Shown here in pieces: positions 13,101-24,498 of a stretch of 64,000 bases of DNA. The position numbers and the translations under genes are program-made. Each line of letters starts with the position of its first letter. Position 1 is the stretch's first letter. Where the stretch lies: positions 108,984 to 172,983 of the forward strand of contig CAKOGP040002214.1 of the NCBI GenBank assembly GCA_933822405.4, written 5' to 3'. The notes under the pieces are model-generated. The model was not told the DNA's origin, did not search any database, and saw only the letters and a list, made by a program, of their open reading frames with translations. Origin of the DNA: Cylindrotheca closterium (lineage: Eukaryota > Bacillariophyta > Bacillariophyceae > Bacillariales > Bacillariaceae).

Positions 13101-14170
13101 GAAGTAAATTCGATGGCTCTGGAGTTGATTTGGTGCTACAACCCGATGGATCAGCAGCGCCTGCGGAGACGAAAACAAAGACACCCGCTAGAGCCGCCAG
13201 CATGCGAACACCAAAGATTAAGAGCGCTGCTGATACCCCTGTGGGACTAAAGATCGTGAAGGAACGATTGCGACAACGAGAGATTGTAAAGAAAAGGGCC
13301 CCTGTGTTGGATAATCTTGAGATGCTTTCTGTGCTGGGTGATGGTGAATTCGGGGAAGTCTGGCTTGTCAAGGCTGCCGAATACAAATATGCCCTAAAAA
13401 TGCAGAAGAAGGAAGATGAAGATGTTATCGAGTCTATTGAAAGAGAGGTCGCTGTGACCCAAGAGCTATGCCATCCCAATGTTGTTAACTTGGTGACAAC
13501 GTATGATACGCCTGATAAGGTGTACATGCTCCTTGGATTGGTTCCTGGTGGAGAGTTATGGGAACTAATCTATCGGGAAGATGATGACGGAAACTGGAAG
13601 TCTGGGCTTCCTGAGTTCAACTCGAAATTTTACGGTTTGGTTGTTGCGGATACCTTGGCATGGCTTCACATGAATAAGTATTTGTTCCGTGATTTGAAAC
13701 CAGAGAATGTCATGATAGATGGGGATGGCTATCCAGTCGTTGTTGATTTTGGTTTTGCCAAAAGAATAGAAGGCGGTCTTACATTTACGTTCTGTGGAAC
13801 TCCAAACTACGTAGCACCGGAGATTGTGCAGAATCAGGGGCACGATGCCGGAGTTGACCACTGGGCACTTGGAGTGCTGATATACGAAATGCTTTCTGGG
13901 GAACATCCATTCTTTTACGAAGGCATGCATCAGATGGAAGTCTTTGAAGCCATTTGTCAAAACAAGCACTATGCGTTACAAACCAAGGGTATCGATCCAT
14001 CTGCCCACAAGCTCATCGATGGTTTGCTGGAGAAGGACCGCAACCAGAGACTTGGTATGCTGGCAGGAAAGGGTGACGATATTCTAGGTCACGATTGGTT
14101 CAAGGAAATCGATCTACTACAGCTGCGAAACCGGAAGATCGCTGCTCCTTGGAAACCGGAAAAGAAATAG
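10149..14170 (+). CDS. PKG-like AGC kinase with three N-terminal repeats and three cNMP-binding-like domains
   Basis: Exons 10149-12623 and 12713-14170 (89-nt intron, phase 0) give about 1310 residues. The start is the ATG of MSMIEKLERF, since the frame further upstream lacks protein character. Residues about 4-90, 117-230 and 257-365 are three copies of one repeat (core: AEExELDKEMRxEGV ... YYDPxDEFPLKYISALKEV). A charged coiled coil follows. Three cNMP-binding-like folds lie at about 588-690, 716-815 and 836-940. The first keeps FGELNLL of the phosphate-binding cassette; the second and third are degenerate. The kinase domain (about 1026-1290) has GDGEFGEVW, ALKMQ lysine, FRDLKPEN, DFGFAKRI and the T-loop FCGTPNYVAPE, all close to cGMP-dependent kinase. 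The likely role is a cyclic-nucleotide- or repeat-regulated kinase. Which ligand binds is uncertain. Confidence 0.85.
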
Positions 14171-14497
14171 TCACCAGCGGTGTTCGACGGGGCATACAAC
14201 TAGGGCAGAAAGTTATCTCTATGTTTGATTTTTGTTTTGTTTGGACATCGTGTGTTTTTTTTGTTTTTTGTTGTCAATACTGAATACTATCGCAATCCAT
14301 CAGCTCAAACAACGCCATCGGTTGACAGACATACACCAGATATGTGGCCAATGAGAACGTGCCAAATCGAACCCGACGACACACAGTAGTCGATCAGCTG
14401 AGACGAGCATCGGCCTTTGGCCTTTCGGTTGGATGTGAGATGTGATTACATCACGAGGATAGAGCGAACGCAAATCCTCACCTCAAATATTACTAGA
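14171..14497. other. Short intergenic region
   Basis: This is a 327-bp spacer between two co-oriented genes. It has a T-rich run near 14254-14272, probably in the 3' UTR of the kinase gene. The reading frame of the next gene is open upstream to about 14417 but contains no ATG before 14498. Nothing else is recognised. Confidence 0.35.
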
Positions 14498-17400
14498 ATG
14501 GGAGCCTCCAAAGACGAACCCTTTGGGACTACCGCCATTCCTACTTCCTTGGCTGGAGGAGTCCCTGTAGAAATCTCTGTAGACACGTCTACCTTTGAAG
14601 AAGCTCAGCAACCGCAAACCCAACAAATTGCCGTTTACGAAGCCAAACGAAATGACGAATGCATCAACGGTTCCTTGTTAGATGTCAATCAACACTTTGT
14701 AGTCTATGCTGTCAAGAATGGACTGATTCGAGTCTTGCACCGTCATTCGGCGATGAAAGCACTATTGAGAGGACATCACAACAGCCAAGTCACTGACATT
14801 CGCTTCTTTTTGGATGGAGATGTCTTGGGGACTGTAGGAAGTGATGGGACCACTTCCAAGTTAATTGTCTGGAGGGTCTTTGAACAATCCTCTGAAATCA
14901 TGAGCGAAAAACTCTTGGAAATCTCAACCGATGACTTCACCATCAGTCGGCTTTTGTGGCATCCCTTTAACCCCAATCTTTTTTGTATGTTTCAAACGAC
15001 TGGCAAGGGACTCCAAGCAGCCACTCTGGTCGAGACTACTCGTATTCAAACTACAATGGATGAAACAGAATCTCATGCTGTGTGCAGATTTCATTCGCCC
15101 TATTGTGTCATGGATGGAGCTGTGCAACTCTTGTATCCAGATTCCAACATTGCCGATTTGGCTTGGAGTGGCCGGGATCCTCGTCATATTTTGACTGTTC
15201 ACGAGGGGGGGGCCATTATTCTCTGGGACTTGAAGGCGGGCATGCACCATGATCGCCGCGAAAATGGAGGTCACTTTACCATTCCCACCAAAGTGGCCAT
15301 TTTGGAAGAGGAAACTTCGCCATCCAAGTGCTGCTTTTTGCCACATGAGAATTCCGTTTCGAAACAAGACCAGGCGGATACTCTCACTACTTGCTTTGTG
15401 ACAGCCAGCGAAAATAATAGCGTGATTACCTTGTGGAGCTCCTTTACTTCCAGCGCACTCCCCACCAAGTTGCAAGTCATTCGCTTGCAAAATCCTTCGC
15501 CGTCCTATGTCATGGACTTGTGCTTTGGTCCGGCACCACAAGATGCCAGTCCGCCTTCTTGCTTTTTGCTCTTGGCGGACCGTTACAACGGCAAACTATT
15601 GGCAGTCCACGTTCAAGCCCAATGGAACGCCAACAAAAAGGCCTTGTGTGTCGGGGCCGACTACATTGTTCCCTTTGCCTTGAAACATCCCATCTATAGT
15701 TGGTCTGTGGTCTGCAGTCCCACTCAAGACATTTCAGAGGAAGAGATTCAAGAACAGGCAGGGCTCATTTTTGACATGAAGTTGTTCAGTTATCAAGCCA
15801 AGGTGGTCCAATGCTTGACTTTGACAAGCTACATGTGTTTGCCACCCGCAGCAGGATACAAGGATTCGACACCCGGAATCTTGGTCAAGCCGTTGGGTGG
15901 TGCGAAGCTAGCCTCAGCCGCTGGATCGGTGGAACCCGAGTATGACGAGGAATACGATGTCGAAGATGAGGACGATGACGATGAACCAGAGGCACCTGAA
16001 CCCAGTGCTTTGCCCACTCCTGCAGCGGTTTCTACGAATCCATTTGCCAATTGGTTGGGGGCCATTGCTGGTGTAGCACCTTCTCCTGCACCTGCACCAG
16101 AGCCAACACCAGTAGCACCCAAAGCACCGCCCTCTGGATTGCCACCTGGTCTGGCACCTCCTGGTATGCCTGCTAGAACTCAAACTCAACCAGAACCATC
16201 AGCGCCACCTGCCGAACTATTGAATCCATTGGAATTGTTGACCAAGCAATCGCCCGCTTCCGCAACCCAAGCAGCTCCAGCTCCAACACCGTCCAAGGGC
16301 AAACCCAAAAAGCCCCGCAGCAAATCGCCAAAGGGGAGGAACAGGAAAAAGGACACAAGCGCACCACCTTTTGATGGCAAGATTTCCATTCTAAAGCGGG
16401 ATGTCACTCCTCCACCTCCAACTGCAATGCCTCCGGTTGTCATGCCACCTTCAGACCCAGCCATTATTGGAATCGATCCAGGCATTATTGGAATCGATCC
16501 CGCCATTATCGGAAGCGAACCCATTCCTGCGAGCTCCGAGTTGGAAAAGGCTTTGGGGGTTTCTACCTCTGCACCTTTGCCAGCCACTAGCGGAGTCAAT
16601 TTGGATGAGATTACCAAGGTTGTGGAAGATGTATTGGCCGCCCAATTGGAACCAACTGTCCAAAGGGTGGTCCAAGAATCCATGGCTTCTTTTGGCCGTC
16701 CCTTGCAAGCGTCCATGGACAATTTAGGGAAGAAGGGTGTTTCGGTCAATAAGAAAGACCTCGAGGCGGCCTTGAATGTGGAGGCTCCTCTAAAATCTGC
16801 CATGGCTGATACCATTCGTAGTGTTTTTATTCCCGCTGTCGAATCCATTACAGCGCAAGTCTTGGAACAAGTCATCAAGACTGCGACTCCGCCACCGCCC
16901 CCACCTCCATCAACGGATAATGCCAAGACAATGGAAATGATGGTAAACCAATTGGCAGCCATGAATGCCAAGATGGATGGTATGGCCCAGGAAATCGCTA
17001 CACTCAAGACAGCTTCGACCAGAAATGCTGGACCAGCAGCACCACCCATGCCACAGCCTCCGATGCCTCCACCACCGCAAATGGACCCAAACGAAATGGC
17101 ACGCAACGAAATTGTAATGTCACTACGGCAACAACAATACGAGGCTGCCTTTACGAGAGCACTGAGTACTAAAACTCCCGAAATGGCTGTCTTTTGCTGC
17201 AACCGTGCCGACATGGGTATTGTTATGGCAGGAAATCCACCTGTCTTGTCGCAGACTGTAATGCTCATTTTGATGCAAAACTTGGGCGCCGCCTTGAACT
17301 CTCCCAACAACAACGAAATGGACGTCCAAACCGAACTGACCTGGTTGCAAGAATGTGCCTTGACGCTGGATCCAAGCGATCCTAGCATTCAACGTCATGC

Positions 17401-17521
17401 GCCATCTGTCTTGCAACAGTTGGTGGCTAGTATTAATCAACGAACCTCAAGAGGGGAACCGCACCTACGAAGACCACTTCAGATGTTGTTGCAAGTGATT
17501 CGTGGGATGCAGATGGGATAA
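14498..17521 (+). CDS. EDC4: EDC4/Varicose-like mRNA decapping scaffold
   Basis: A single-exon gene of 1007 residues starting MGASKDEPFG. Residues about 60-470 form a WD40-type beta-propeller (for example GHHNSQVTDIRFF and LTVHEGGAIILWDLKAG). An acidic and very Pro-rich linker (about 480-690) follows, with a small DPxIIGI triplet repeat. Helices then lead to a C-terminal domain with LRQQQYEAAFTRALS and WLQECALTLDPSDPSIQRH, the same pattern as the C-terminal helical repeat of animal EDC4 and plant Varicose. These proteins scaffold DCP2/DCP1 in cytoplasmic P-bodies and promote 5' decapping of mRNA. The length is shorter than animal EDC4 but the domain order is the same. A continuous antisense open frame at 16186-17388 is a composition shadow. 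Confidence 0.86.
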   Translation: MGASKDEPFGTTAIPTSLAGGVPVEISVDTSTFEEAQQPQTQQIAVYEAKRNDECINGSLLDVNQHFVVYAVKNGLIRVLHRHSAMKALLRGHHNSQVTDIRFFLDGDVLGTVGSDGTTSKLIVWRVFEQSSEIMSEKLLEISTDDFTISRLLWHPFNPNLFCMFQTTGKGLQAATLVETTRIQTTMDETESHAVCRFHSPYCVMDGAVQLLYPDSNIADLAWSGRDPRHILTVHEGGAIILWDLKAGMHHDRRENGGHFTIPTKVAILEEETSPSKCCFLPHENSVSKQDQADTLTTCFVTASENNSVITLWSSFTSSALPTKLQVIRLQNPSPSYVMDLCFGPAPQDASPPSCFLLLADRYNGKLLAVHVQAQWNANKKALCVGADYIVPFALKHPIYSWSVVCSPTQDISEEEIQEQAGLIFDMKLFSYQAKVVQCLTLTSYMCLPPAAGYKDSTPGILVKPLGGAKLASAAGSVEPEYDEEYDVEDEDDDDEPEAPEPSALPTPAAVSTNPFANWLGAIAGVAPSPAPAPEPTPVAPKAPPSGLPPGLAPPGMPARTQTQPEPSAPPAELLNPLELLTKQSPASATQAAPAPTPSKGKPKKPRSKSPKGRNRKKDTSAPPFDGKISILKRDVTPPPPTAMPPVVMPPSDPAIIGIDPGIIGIDPAIIGSEPIPASSELEKALGVSTSAPLPATSGVNLDEITKVVEDVLAAQLEPTVQRVVQESMASFGRPLQASMDNLGKKGVSVNKKDLEAALNVEAPLKSAMADTIRSVFIPAVESITAQVLEQVIKTATPPPPPPPSTDNAKTMEMMVNQLAAMNAKMDGMAQEIATLKTASTRNAGPAAPPMPQPPMPPPPQMDPNEMARNEIVMSLRQQQYEAAFTRALSTKTPEMAVFCCNRADMGIVMAGNPPVLSQTVMLILMQNLGAALNSPNNNEMDVQTELTWLQECALTLDPSDPSIQRHAPSVLQQLVASINQRTSRGEPHLRRPLQMLLQVIRGMQMG

Positions 17522-17808
17522 AGTATAACAATAATTGACAATTTTAAAATAATAATGAATCACGATTTTAAAAAAGTTGAATATGCTCCTTCAATACATT
17601 TTGACCAGGCGCTTGGTGTTGGCGATCACCCAACCAGTCATCAACAACAAAAATCAGGAGCTGATTGGGAGCACCAGGGGAGTGCTGTGAATGGCAAGAG
17701 ATCTTTTATTTGAGGCAAGTCTGCGCGACCATTCATTATGATTGCTTGTGATTCAGTGAGAAGAATACAGCAAGAAGATCCATCGTAATCCTTCACGCCA
17801 CAAATCTT

Positions 17809-20166
17809 CTATACGATTTCTTTTCGGGTACCATCCATCTCTACTCGGGCCTTCATTGGACTGCGACTCTTTGGCGAGACGGCACTGTCTGGCTTTCCTG
17901 GCAGTTTGTCCTCGCAATTGTCCGTGCCGACGGCATTTGCAGTAGAATTCGTGGTTTGCGCCGAGTCATTCTTTGAACTCAACATTCGGAAGGCTGTTCG
18001 AAATGTACTTACGAACCCCCCGGCACCCGACTTTGATATCGGGTCTGTCACGCTGTTTTCTGCATGACCAAGTATCAATGATGGACTTTTGTCCTCCTCA
18101 ACATTGGCATCAACCCATCCAAAACCGTCGTTTCTGGGCGACCGCATGTACCTTCGGACAAAGTCTTCATTCTCCAACATCGATTCCAGCACCGCATCAA
18201 CATCTTTCCCGTCAGTGCTACTTTGAAACTGCTCCCTGTGAGAATCGTCTAACATCAGGCTGGATAATCGCTCTCTTTTTTCATCCATTGTCATGGCGCG
18301 AATCTGGCTCCGAAGTTGGGCTGCTGTCGATGCTCGGAGTTCTTCCCCTGTAAAACTTGGTTTTACTGTCAGGACTGGACGTTCAGTAGCGTCTACTACG
18401 TCATCGTCACTAGTAACAGGAGTAGACGGTGCCAGAAAGGCAAGATGTAATCCACCAGCGTAATCTGGTGATGCCAATCCTTTCAGACTTTCAAAGCTGA
18501 CGCCAGAAAACTGAAGCCTCAATGGTCCATGTAGTGCCTTGCCATCGGGAAAGCGACGGATCGATGGATGCTTCTCATCTTGCAGTAATAGAACAGGATA
18601 GCCAAGATCTTCATAGTTGTCGCCATTCTCATCAGAGGATATTGGCTCGAGCAAAGAAACAAAAAGGTCGACAGCATCCGTCCACAAGGCGGTCGCAAGA
18701 CACTTCACATCGATTTCCAGTATGATGTCACCTTCTTGATCTTTTGTTGGCACCTCCTCGTTCCCCCCAGCAAATATTCCAATCTTGCCAATGCGGACAT
18801 TATAGGGATGAGCATTCCACCCAAGCGTGGGTATCGTGGACTTGTCGTTCATCGTCCGAGCTCCAAGGATGGAAAATTCTTGGCGTGACCAAACTGGAGC
18901 AGCAAGACTTCGAAAATACGCTGAATTTGGGCTTTTGGGATCTGGACTACTCGACAGCAGTGGTAGATAATCAATTGCTACGAGCCAATCCGTATCTAGG
19001 AATGCAGCATTTGGATTCACCTTTTCCTCAGTTTCGTCATTTCTGGACTTCTTGGCACCAATGGATTCAGGAGATCGTGGAGGATTGGCGGTGGCACTGT
19101 CGACCTCCAAAGGAGACTGAACATGTTTATCCACCTGGAGACCAGGTGGAATGATCGCCTTGACGCCAGGTGGAATGACCAAATCTCGTGATCCCATTTC
19201 CACAATGCTTGATTTTGATGAAATCAGTTGCCAATGAACAAATCCGTTCGGTAGCCACTGTGCCAAGACAGGATGTATTTCTTGAGTCCGCTCATTCTTT
19301 AATCGCAGAGTTGTTTTCCCAGCCAACCCTTCATCATTATCATCTTCCCAGGATTCCAGAATGGGGAAGTGATGAGAAGGCACCACGAAGGAATTTCCAG
19401 TCGCATCTGCCGCAACTGCTGCAAATCGACCCGCACCCACAGCCACCGAAGGGCTTCCATCAATCGAGTTTTTAGGGATATTCAACTTTGTTTCGGTAGT
19501 AATTTTGGCTGGATCATCCGGCAAACAACCCAAGTCCTTCCGCACAAAATATTGTGCCCATGGATGCGGCGCGGATCCCTTTTTCAATTTATCCAATTCT
19601 GATTCGACAATTCTCCATCTCCGATCCTTTTTTCTACAAAGTTTCGAATTACAGCCCACCCATGCAGGGCTCCCATAATGTCTAGGCGTCGGCTGTGTCT
19701 TGTATATCGGGTGGGGAATGGGTTGCTCTTCATGACACACTTGACACTCATATCTGATCTGTTGTTTTGTTGGGTAGCTCAACATTTTGTCTTTCGCTCG
19801 TTGACAGTCCTGACAGACCTTGTCAGGATGTATCAATCGTTTCGTTTCCCCACATGACAAACACTGATCGAAGGCGCCCATTTCAATCTGGACATCAACA
19901 ATTTGATTCGGAGGCTTTTCGCTTTTTCTAATGGACACAAGTTGAACAAATTCTCGGCATCTCGGGCACTTGTTATCTGAAGGTTTGGTCAAGGCGATCG
20001 CCACACAGGAAGCACAGGCATCGAGTTCGGCATGATTTGTACTGCAGCAAGGTAAAAAGGAAAAGAATTCTTTGGGTTTTGACACCAAACATAATTTGCA
20101 TCTGAACGTTGTGATCTCAGTGGAATTGCCCGTGGCCTTTTCTAAAGGTCCAAAGTGGGTCTCCAT
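17809..20166 (-). CDS. RING-like zinc-finger protein, large, unknown target
   Basis: The minus-strand frame encodes 785 residues from the ATG at 20166. The frame is open a further 100 bases upstream without another ATG, and a possible 3' splice site lies there (TCTCTACAG near 20250), so a short upstream exon cannot be excluded. Near the N-terminus a C-x2-C / CC / H / C-x2-C / C-x2-C array (ACASCVAIAL ... NKCPRCREF) looks like a RING finger. Two more Cys pairs follow (CLSCG ... CQDC, CQVCHEE ... CRKKDRRW). The long C-terminal part has no clear domain and ends in a Lys/Arg-rich tail. RING proteins usually act as E3 ubiquitin ligases, which is an inference here. Confidence 0.7.
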   Translation of the reverse strand: METHFGPLEKATGNSTEITTFRCKLCLVSKPKEFFSFLPCCSTNHAELDACASCVAIALTKPSDNKCPRCREFVQLVSIRKSEKPPNQIVDVQIEMGAFDQCLSCGETKRLIHPDKVCQDCQRAKDKMLSYPTKQQIRYECQVCHEEQPIPHPIYKTQPTPRHYGSPAWVGCNSKLCRKKDRRWRIVESELDKLKKGSAPHPWAQYFVRKDLGCLPDDPAKITTETKLNIPKNSIDGSPSVAVGAGRFAAVAADATGNSFVVPSHHFPILESWEDDNDEGLAGKTTLRLKNERTQEIHPVLAQWLPNGFVHWQLISSKSSIVEMGSRDLVIPPGVKAIIPPGLQVDKHVQSPLEVDSATANPPRSPESIGAKKSRNDETEEKVNPNAAFLDTDWLVAIDYLPLLSSSPDPKSPNSAYFRSLAAPVWSRQEFSILGARTMNDKSTIPTLGWNAHPYNVRIGKIGIFAGGNEEVPTKDQEGDIILEIDVKCLATALWTDAVDLFVSLLEPISSDENGDNYEDLGYPVLLLQDEKHPSIRRFPDGKALHGPLRLQFSGVSFESLKGLASPDYAGGLHLAFLAPSTPVTSDDDVVDATERPVLTVKPSFTGEELRASTAAQLRSQIRAMTMDEKRERLSSLMLDDSHREQFQSSTDGKDVDAVLESMLENEDFVRRYMRSPRNDGFGWVDANVEEDKSPSLILGHAENSVTDPISKSGAGGFVSTFRTAFRMLSSKNDSAQTTNSTANAVGTDNCEDKLPGKPDSAVSPKSRSPMKARVEMDGTRKEIV

Positions 20167-20662
20167 GTTGTGTCGAAATGAGCTGGTGGCTTGATTGAAT
20201 GACACCTTTCGATTTGGAAAATCGAATAGAAGATTCAGAACTATTCCTTTTGTGCTGTAGAGACCACATCAGCAAATGCCAGATGTTGTCAGATTGCCAG
20301 TAAGTCTTGACGCGCATATACACGGTATGACTTTCGTATCATTTTCTTTGCACCACTTACTAAATGACTTTCGCACGATTTTTCTCGGACATTATAATGA
20401 CACAGATACTATAGTCGTATCAGGGTATTGGCCATCGCTGTCACCTGTCTATTTTTATTCCATATATATATATTTTATATACGACCATGTATTTCCGGAC
20501 TCAATATAAACGCGGTCATATTGATTTTTCCCTGTTTTATACCTCGCTTTGTCGACCGCGAAGAGAGTTTATATTGTGTCCTATTACCGCGGCGCAGCAA
20601 CAACATTCCTTCCAACCAATTGGACTCAGTTTAATCCTTAGAGAAGACACCATACTAATGCC
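20167..20662. promoter_or_regulatory. Divergent intergenic region with AT-rich core
   Basis: This 496-bp spacer lies between divergent genes and should hold both promoters. An alternating TA tract lies near 20462-20482. No palindromic TACCGGTA core was seen here. No other feature can be supported. Confidence 0.4.
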
Positions 20663-23600
20663 ATGAGCCAGTCTAGCTTGAATAAGTCTGACATGGACAT
20701 TTTTACAAAATTCAAAGATCCGAAGTATGAAGATAGACAGCTGGCAGATCTAGTGCTGCATTCATCCTTGGATGTTCACAAACAGGACCAATATGGTTGG
20801 ACTTTGTTGGCCCTTGCAGCTAAAACCGCAAAACCGTTGACTGCTGCTGCACTCATTGAAGAGAGAAATGCCAATGTTGATCAAACCAACAAGCACGACA
20901 AGAGTACGCCCCTCTTCTGGGCTGCCCGTGAAGGAGATGATGATATTGTCGAATTGCTATTAAAGCACGATGCCAATCCCAACAAGGCTACAAAAAATGG
21001 GCTGACACCACTCTTGGTGGCGGCCCGAGAACGGCAAGATAAGGTTATCAAAGTTTTGCTGGTTTCTCCCAAGGTCAATGTGGACCAAACCGATCATGTC
21101 CATAGAACACCCCTTCATTATGCCTGTGAATCGAAACCCAGTGAGTCGGAACCCAAGTCAACGGCAAAATTGCTCATTGAGCGAGGTGCCAGCAACCTAC
21201 CGGACAATAATGGGATAACTCCCTTTCATATTGTGTGTCGTCAAAAGTGGGAGGACGTTGTCGACTTGCTATTGAGACGCATCGTTGCGAAGGGCGACAC
21301 CAAATTGCTCTATACCCGAGACCAGTTTGATCGTTTGCCGATTCATTATATGGTGTCCTTACAATTTGATCAAGACAAGAAGCGATGGCGGAATTGTTAT
21401 CGGCGCTTTTAGATTTGGAAAAGCGGCATCTAAAACTCCTTGGCAATTATCCCTTTGGTAAGATTTCGATCGTTGTCGGCATTCACTTTGCGGGCCATTC
21501 CATTGACTTCTTGGTGTGTAATCACAGGTGCGTCGTATTTGGTCAAGGATCCCTATGGCCATCTTCCTGCCAATCAAGCCGTTCGCTTTGGAAGTGACCA
21601 CTTGGTCGAAATGCTCACACTAGCGGATGAAACCAATGTCCTCGCCGAAACTTTGGGACAGTCTGGCTATTCACCCTTGCATCGATCCTTGACGATTAGT
21701 TACCAACTCTCCAAGCGGGAATCAATCGTGGAATTTCTTTTGAAATCCAAAAAGGAGCACGGTTTTGATGATCATAAGTATCATGCCAAGATTATTGAAT
21801 CGGTTCGGAGGCCCGATCCCAAGGGAAATTATCCATTGCACTTGGCACTTCAATTCTCTCCCTCGAAGAAAATAATCAAATTGCTACTGGAAGCCGATCC
21901 ATATGAACCGGGCAGAAAACAAATTCTAAGTATTCCTGGATCCGATGGCTTCACGCCCCTTCATACCGCAATAGCGACTGATCATTTGGACAAAGAGATT
22001 ATCAAAATGCTCATTAAATACGATAAAACAGGCGAAACTGTCTTGACAAGAGAACCCAAGAATCGCAAATTGCCTATTCATTTTTCTTTTGACAAGTCGC
22101 TGCCATCTGTGGACGAACTCAAGGCAGTGGTGGACGGAGATTGGGAAAAGAGATCTGTTTATATGCGGGATGGAAATGGTTCCATTGCGTTGCACCATTT
22201 ACTTCGAAAACAAACCAAGGACGACGATCCAAAATTAGTAGCGGCCTTGGCCGAAATACTATTGTCTGAATCAGAAAAGCAAACCTTTGGAAAGGAAGAT
22301 GGATTGCCAGGAGCTGAAAAATACAGTCCATTGGTCATGCTTGAAGATCGCGATACAGGGATGTTGCCCTTGCATATGGCCTACAAGTACGGAGCTCCAT
22401 TCGAAGTGATTGATCTTCTCATGAAATTTGAAGACCCTAATGAAGAGACCAGTCGTCCATCCTTGATTGTGGACAAGGCTGGAAAATTGCCACTTCATCA
22501 TGCCTGCGAGAATCCCTCGACTAACCCAGCTTCTATCTATTTGTTATTGGCACATAGCGAACTCGACTCGATTGCCGCGATGGAGGACATCAAGCGCGAG
22601 AACCTGTCAAAATATCTGGATTACATCTATCCGTTGTTGGAAAACAAAAAGCTTGACACGATTGCGGCCATAGACAAGCAAAAGAACCTTCCACTCTTTT
22701 TAGCCTTGAGATTGGAAAATGTCGATCTGAATCTATTGGATGCACTCTTGCCCGACAAAGGAAGCCAACTCACTGAAATGTCGTCCATGCGAAGAAAGAT
22801 GGAAGAGCCGAAGGATCTCCTGGATAAAATTTCTCCCAATACCATGAATGAAGAGTTGAAGGAGCTTCTACAACAGAAAATAGAATCCAAGACAGCCTTT
22901 CGTGGAATTGTGAACGTCAACGCCATAGAGTGGTTGTACCATAAGTGCCGAGGAGCTGGAATCGAAGACTACAAGGTTAATGATGCAATCATGGCTACTC
23001 TAGATTCGCAGACTACTATTGATTGGCTAAATGCAAAGTCGTACAGTCGATGGTCGGTATTTTTGCTTATGAGCGACATGTATGGACACATCACATGGAT
23101 CATTGTCTTTATCACGGCATCCAAGACATACCTTTCCAATTTGTATTTGGGCAACAACGAAGACTACCAGTACTCTGGTCGGATACTGCTTTTTGTATCA
23201 GGCTATTTTTTGATCTTTCGAGAAGCCATTGAGGTGTTTGGGAATGATTCTTTGTGGACATACTTGAAGGATCCTTGGAATTGGTTCGAAATGGCAGCGA
23301 TTGCATGCGTCATTACTTCTGGAACCTATTTTGTATATGAAGAACAAAGTGAGATTGCTCCATTGCTAATCACAACTGGGCTCTTTCAGTTTGCCTTTGC
23401 TGTTTCGTTTCTAAGAACCACATTTTTGGCCTATGCGCAGTTTGTGGGAGGGATCCTGAATGTAAGCAAGAACACTGCTCTGCAACAGTTCCTTGTGAAG
23501 TATGAAATGAAATGCTCACTTTGCCAATTGTTTCTGTAGATCTTATATGAGCTGATTCCGTTTTTCTTGGTGACGGGTATGATCTTGATGGCATTTGCAT

Positions 23601-24421
23601 TTGCCTCATTTGTCCAAAACTTTAACGACGATGATGAAGAAATTAGGGCGAATTTCGCAAACTTTGGGGAGTCCTTCTTGACTCTTTTTGGTGAGTTTCT
23701 GGGCGGCCCAGAGCGACCGAAGACTGTTTCAGATATCCTTTTTGGAGTAATCAGTGTTGTAATTTTGTTGAATGTTGTTATTGCCATTATCAGTAACGCA
23801 TGGGACGACTCGACGGGAGAGACCACGATTCGATTCTGGCAGTATCGACTCGGCTTTATCGAAGAAGTAGCCTACACCAAGGAAGTTCTCAAAAAACCAG
23901 TCACATGGTTCCGCCAATGTTGCATCGGTGACAGAACCCACAGAAAAAGGACGGTAATCCAACCTCTCCCCCCGACCACCAAGACAACCCCTGAAGAAAA
24001 GGAAGTATCTCCTTCCGTTCACAAAGTGAAGCATCACTTGGCAAAACCACATGACGTCCACAAGCCGGATCTAACCGCGTGGGAAACATTCGGGTTCTGG
24101 GTGTCTTATTTATTCCTCTTGCTTCTTGGACTTTGTTCCTTTGGTCAAGCATGGCCAAATCGCATTCGGAAGGACGTCTTTGGAAGAAACAAGAGGACCG
24201 TCGTTTTGAAGAAGGAGGATAAGGAAGCCAACTCTGCAACGCTTGATGGAATTCACAAGTCGGTCCAACAGCTTAACGGTGCCAACATGGAAGAACGAAT
24301 GAAGAAGGTCGAGGCAGACATGCAAGGAATGAAAGGCACTATGAATGAAGTCCATGATCTACTCAAGAAGCTGGCACCAAAACAGTCTCCAGAGCCTCAA
24401 CGTGGAACGGAGGAAACGTGA
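20663..24421 (+). CDS. Ankyrin-repeat TRP-like cation channel (apparent frameshift near 21384)
   Basis: Exons 20663-21457, 21528-23494 and 23540-24421 (introns of 70 and 45 nt) give about 1214 residues if one base is restored near 21384. There the first frame would end in WRNCYRRF, while the frame one base over continues the repeats as MAELLSALLDLEKRH and splices cleanly to the next exon. Residues about 15-590 are ankyrin-type repeats (STPLFWAAREGDDDIVELLL, TPLHYACE). From about residue 770 come six membrane helices (ITWIIVFITASKTY, ILYELIPFFLVTGMILM), a pore-like loop (FGESFLTLFGEF) and a last helix (FGVISVVILLNVVIAII). Charged and coiled segments form the C-terminus. This is the TRPA/TRPV-like layout, so a sensory calcium or cation channel is likely. 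The frameshift may be a real mutation, a tiny intron or a sequencing error. Confidence 0.78.
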
Positions 24422-24498
24422 TAAGCCATTAACATTTTTAGATTAGAAACCGAAAATTCCAATCGTCAATTCTCCCACAAATGACATAACATTAGGAA

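Noticed and set aside
14417..14497. N-terminal extension of EDC4 beginning at a TTG
   Set aside because: Eukaryotic starts are ATG; the first ATG in frame is at 14498 and has a good context.
16186..17388. 400-residue minus-strand open frame opposite EDC4
   Set aside because: It is an antisense shadow of the Pro/Ala-rich linker; no motif or start context supports it.
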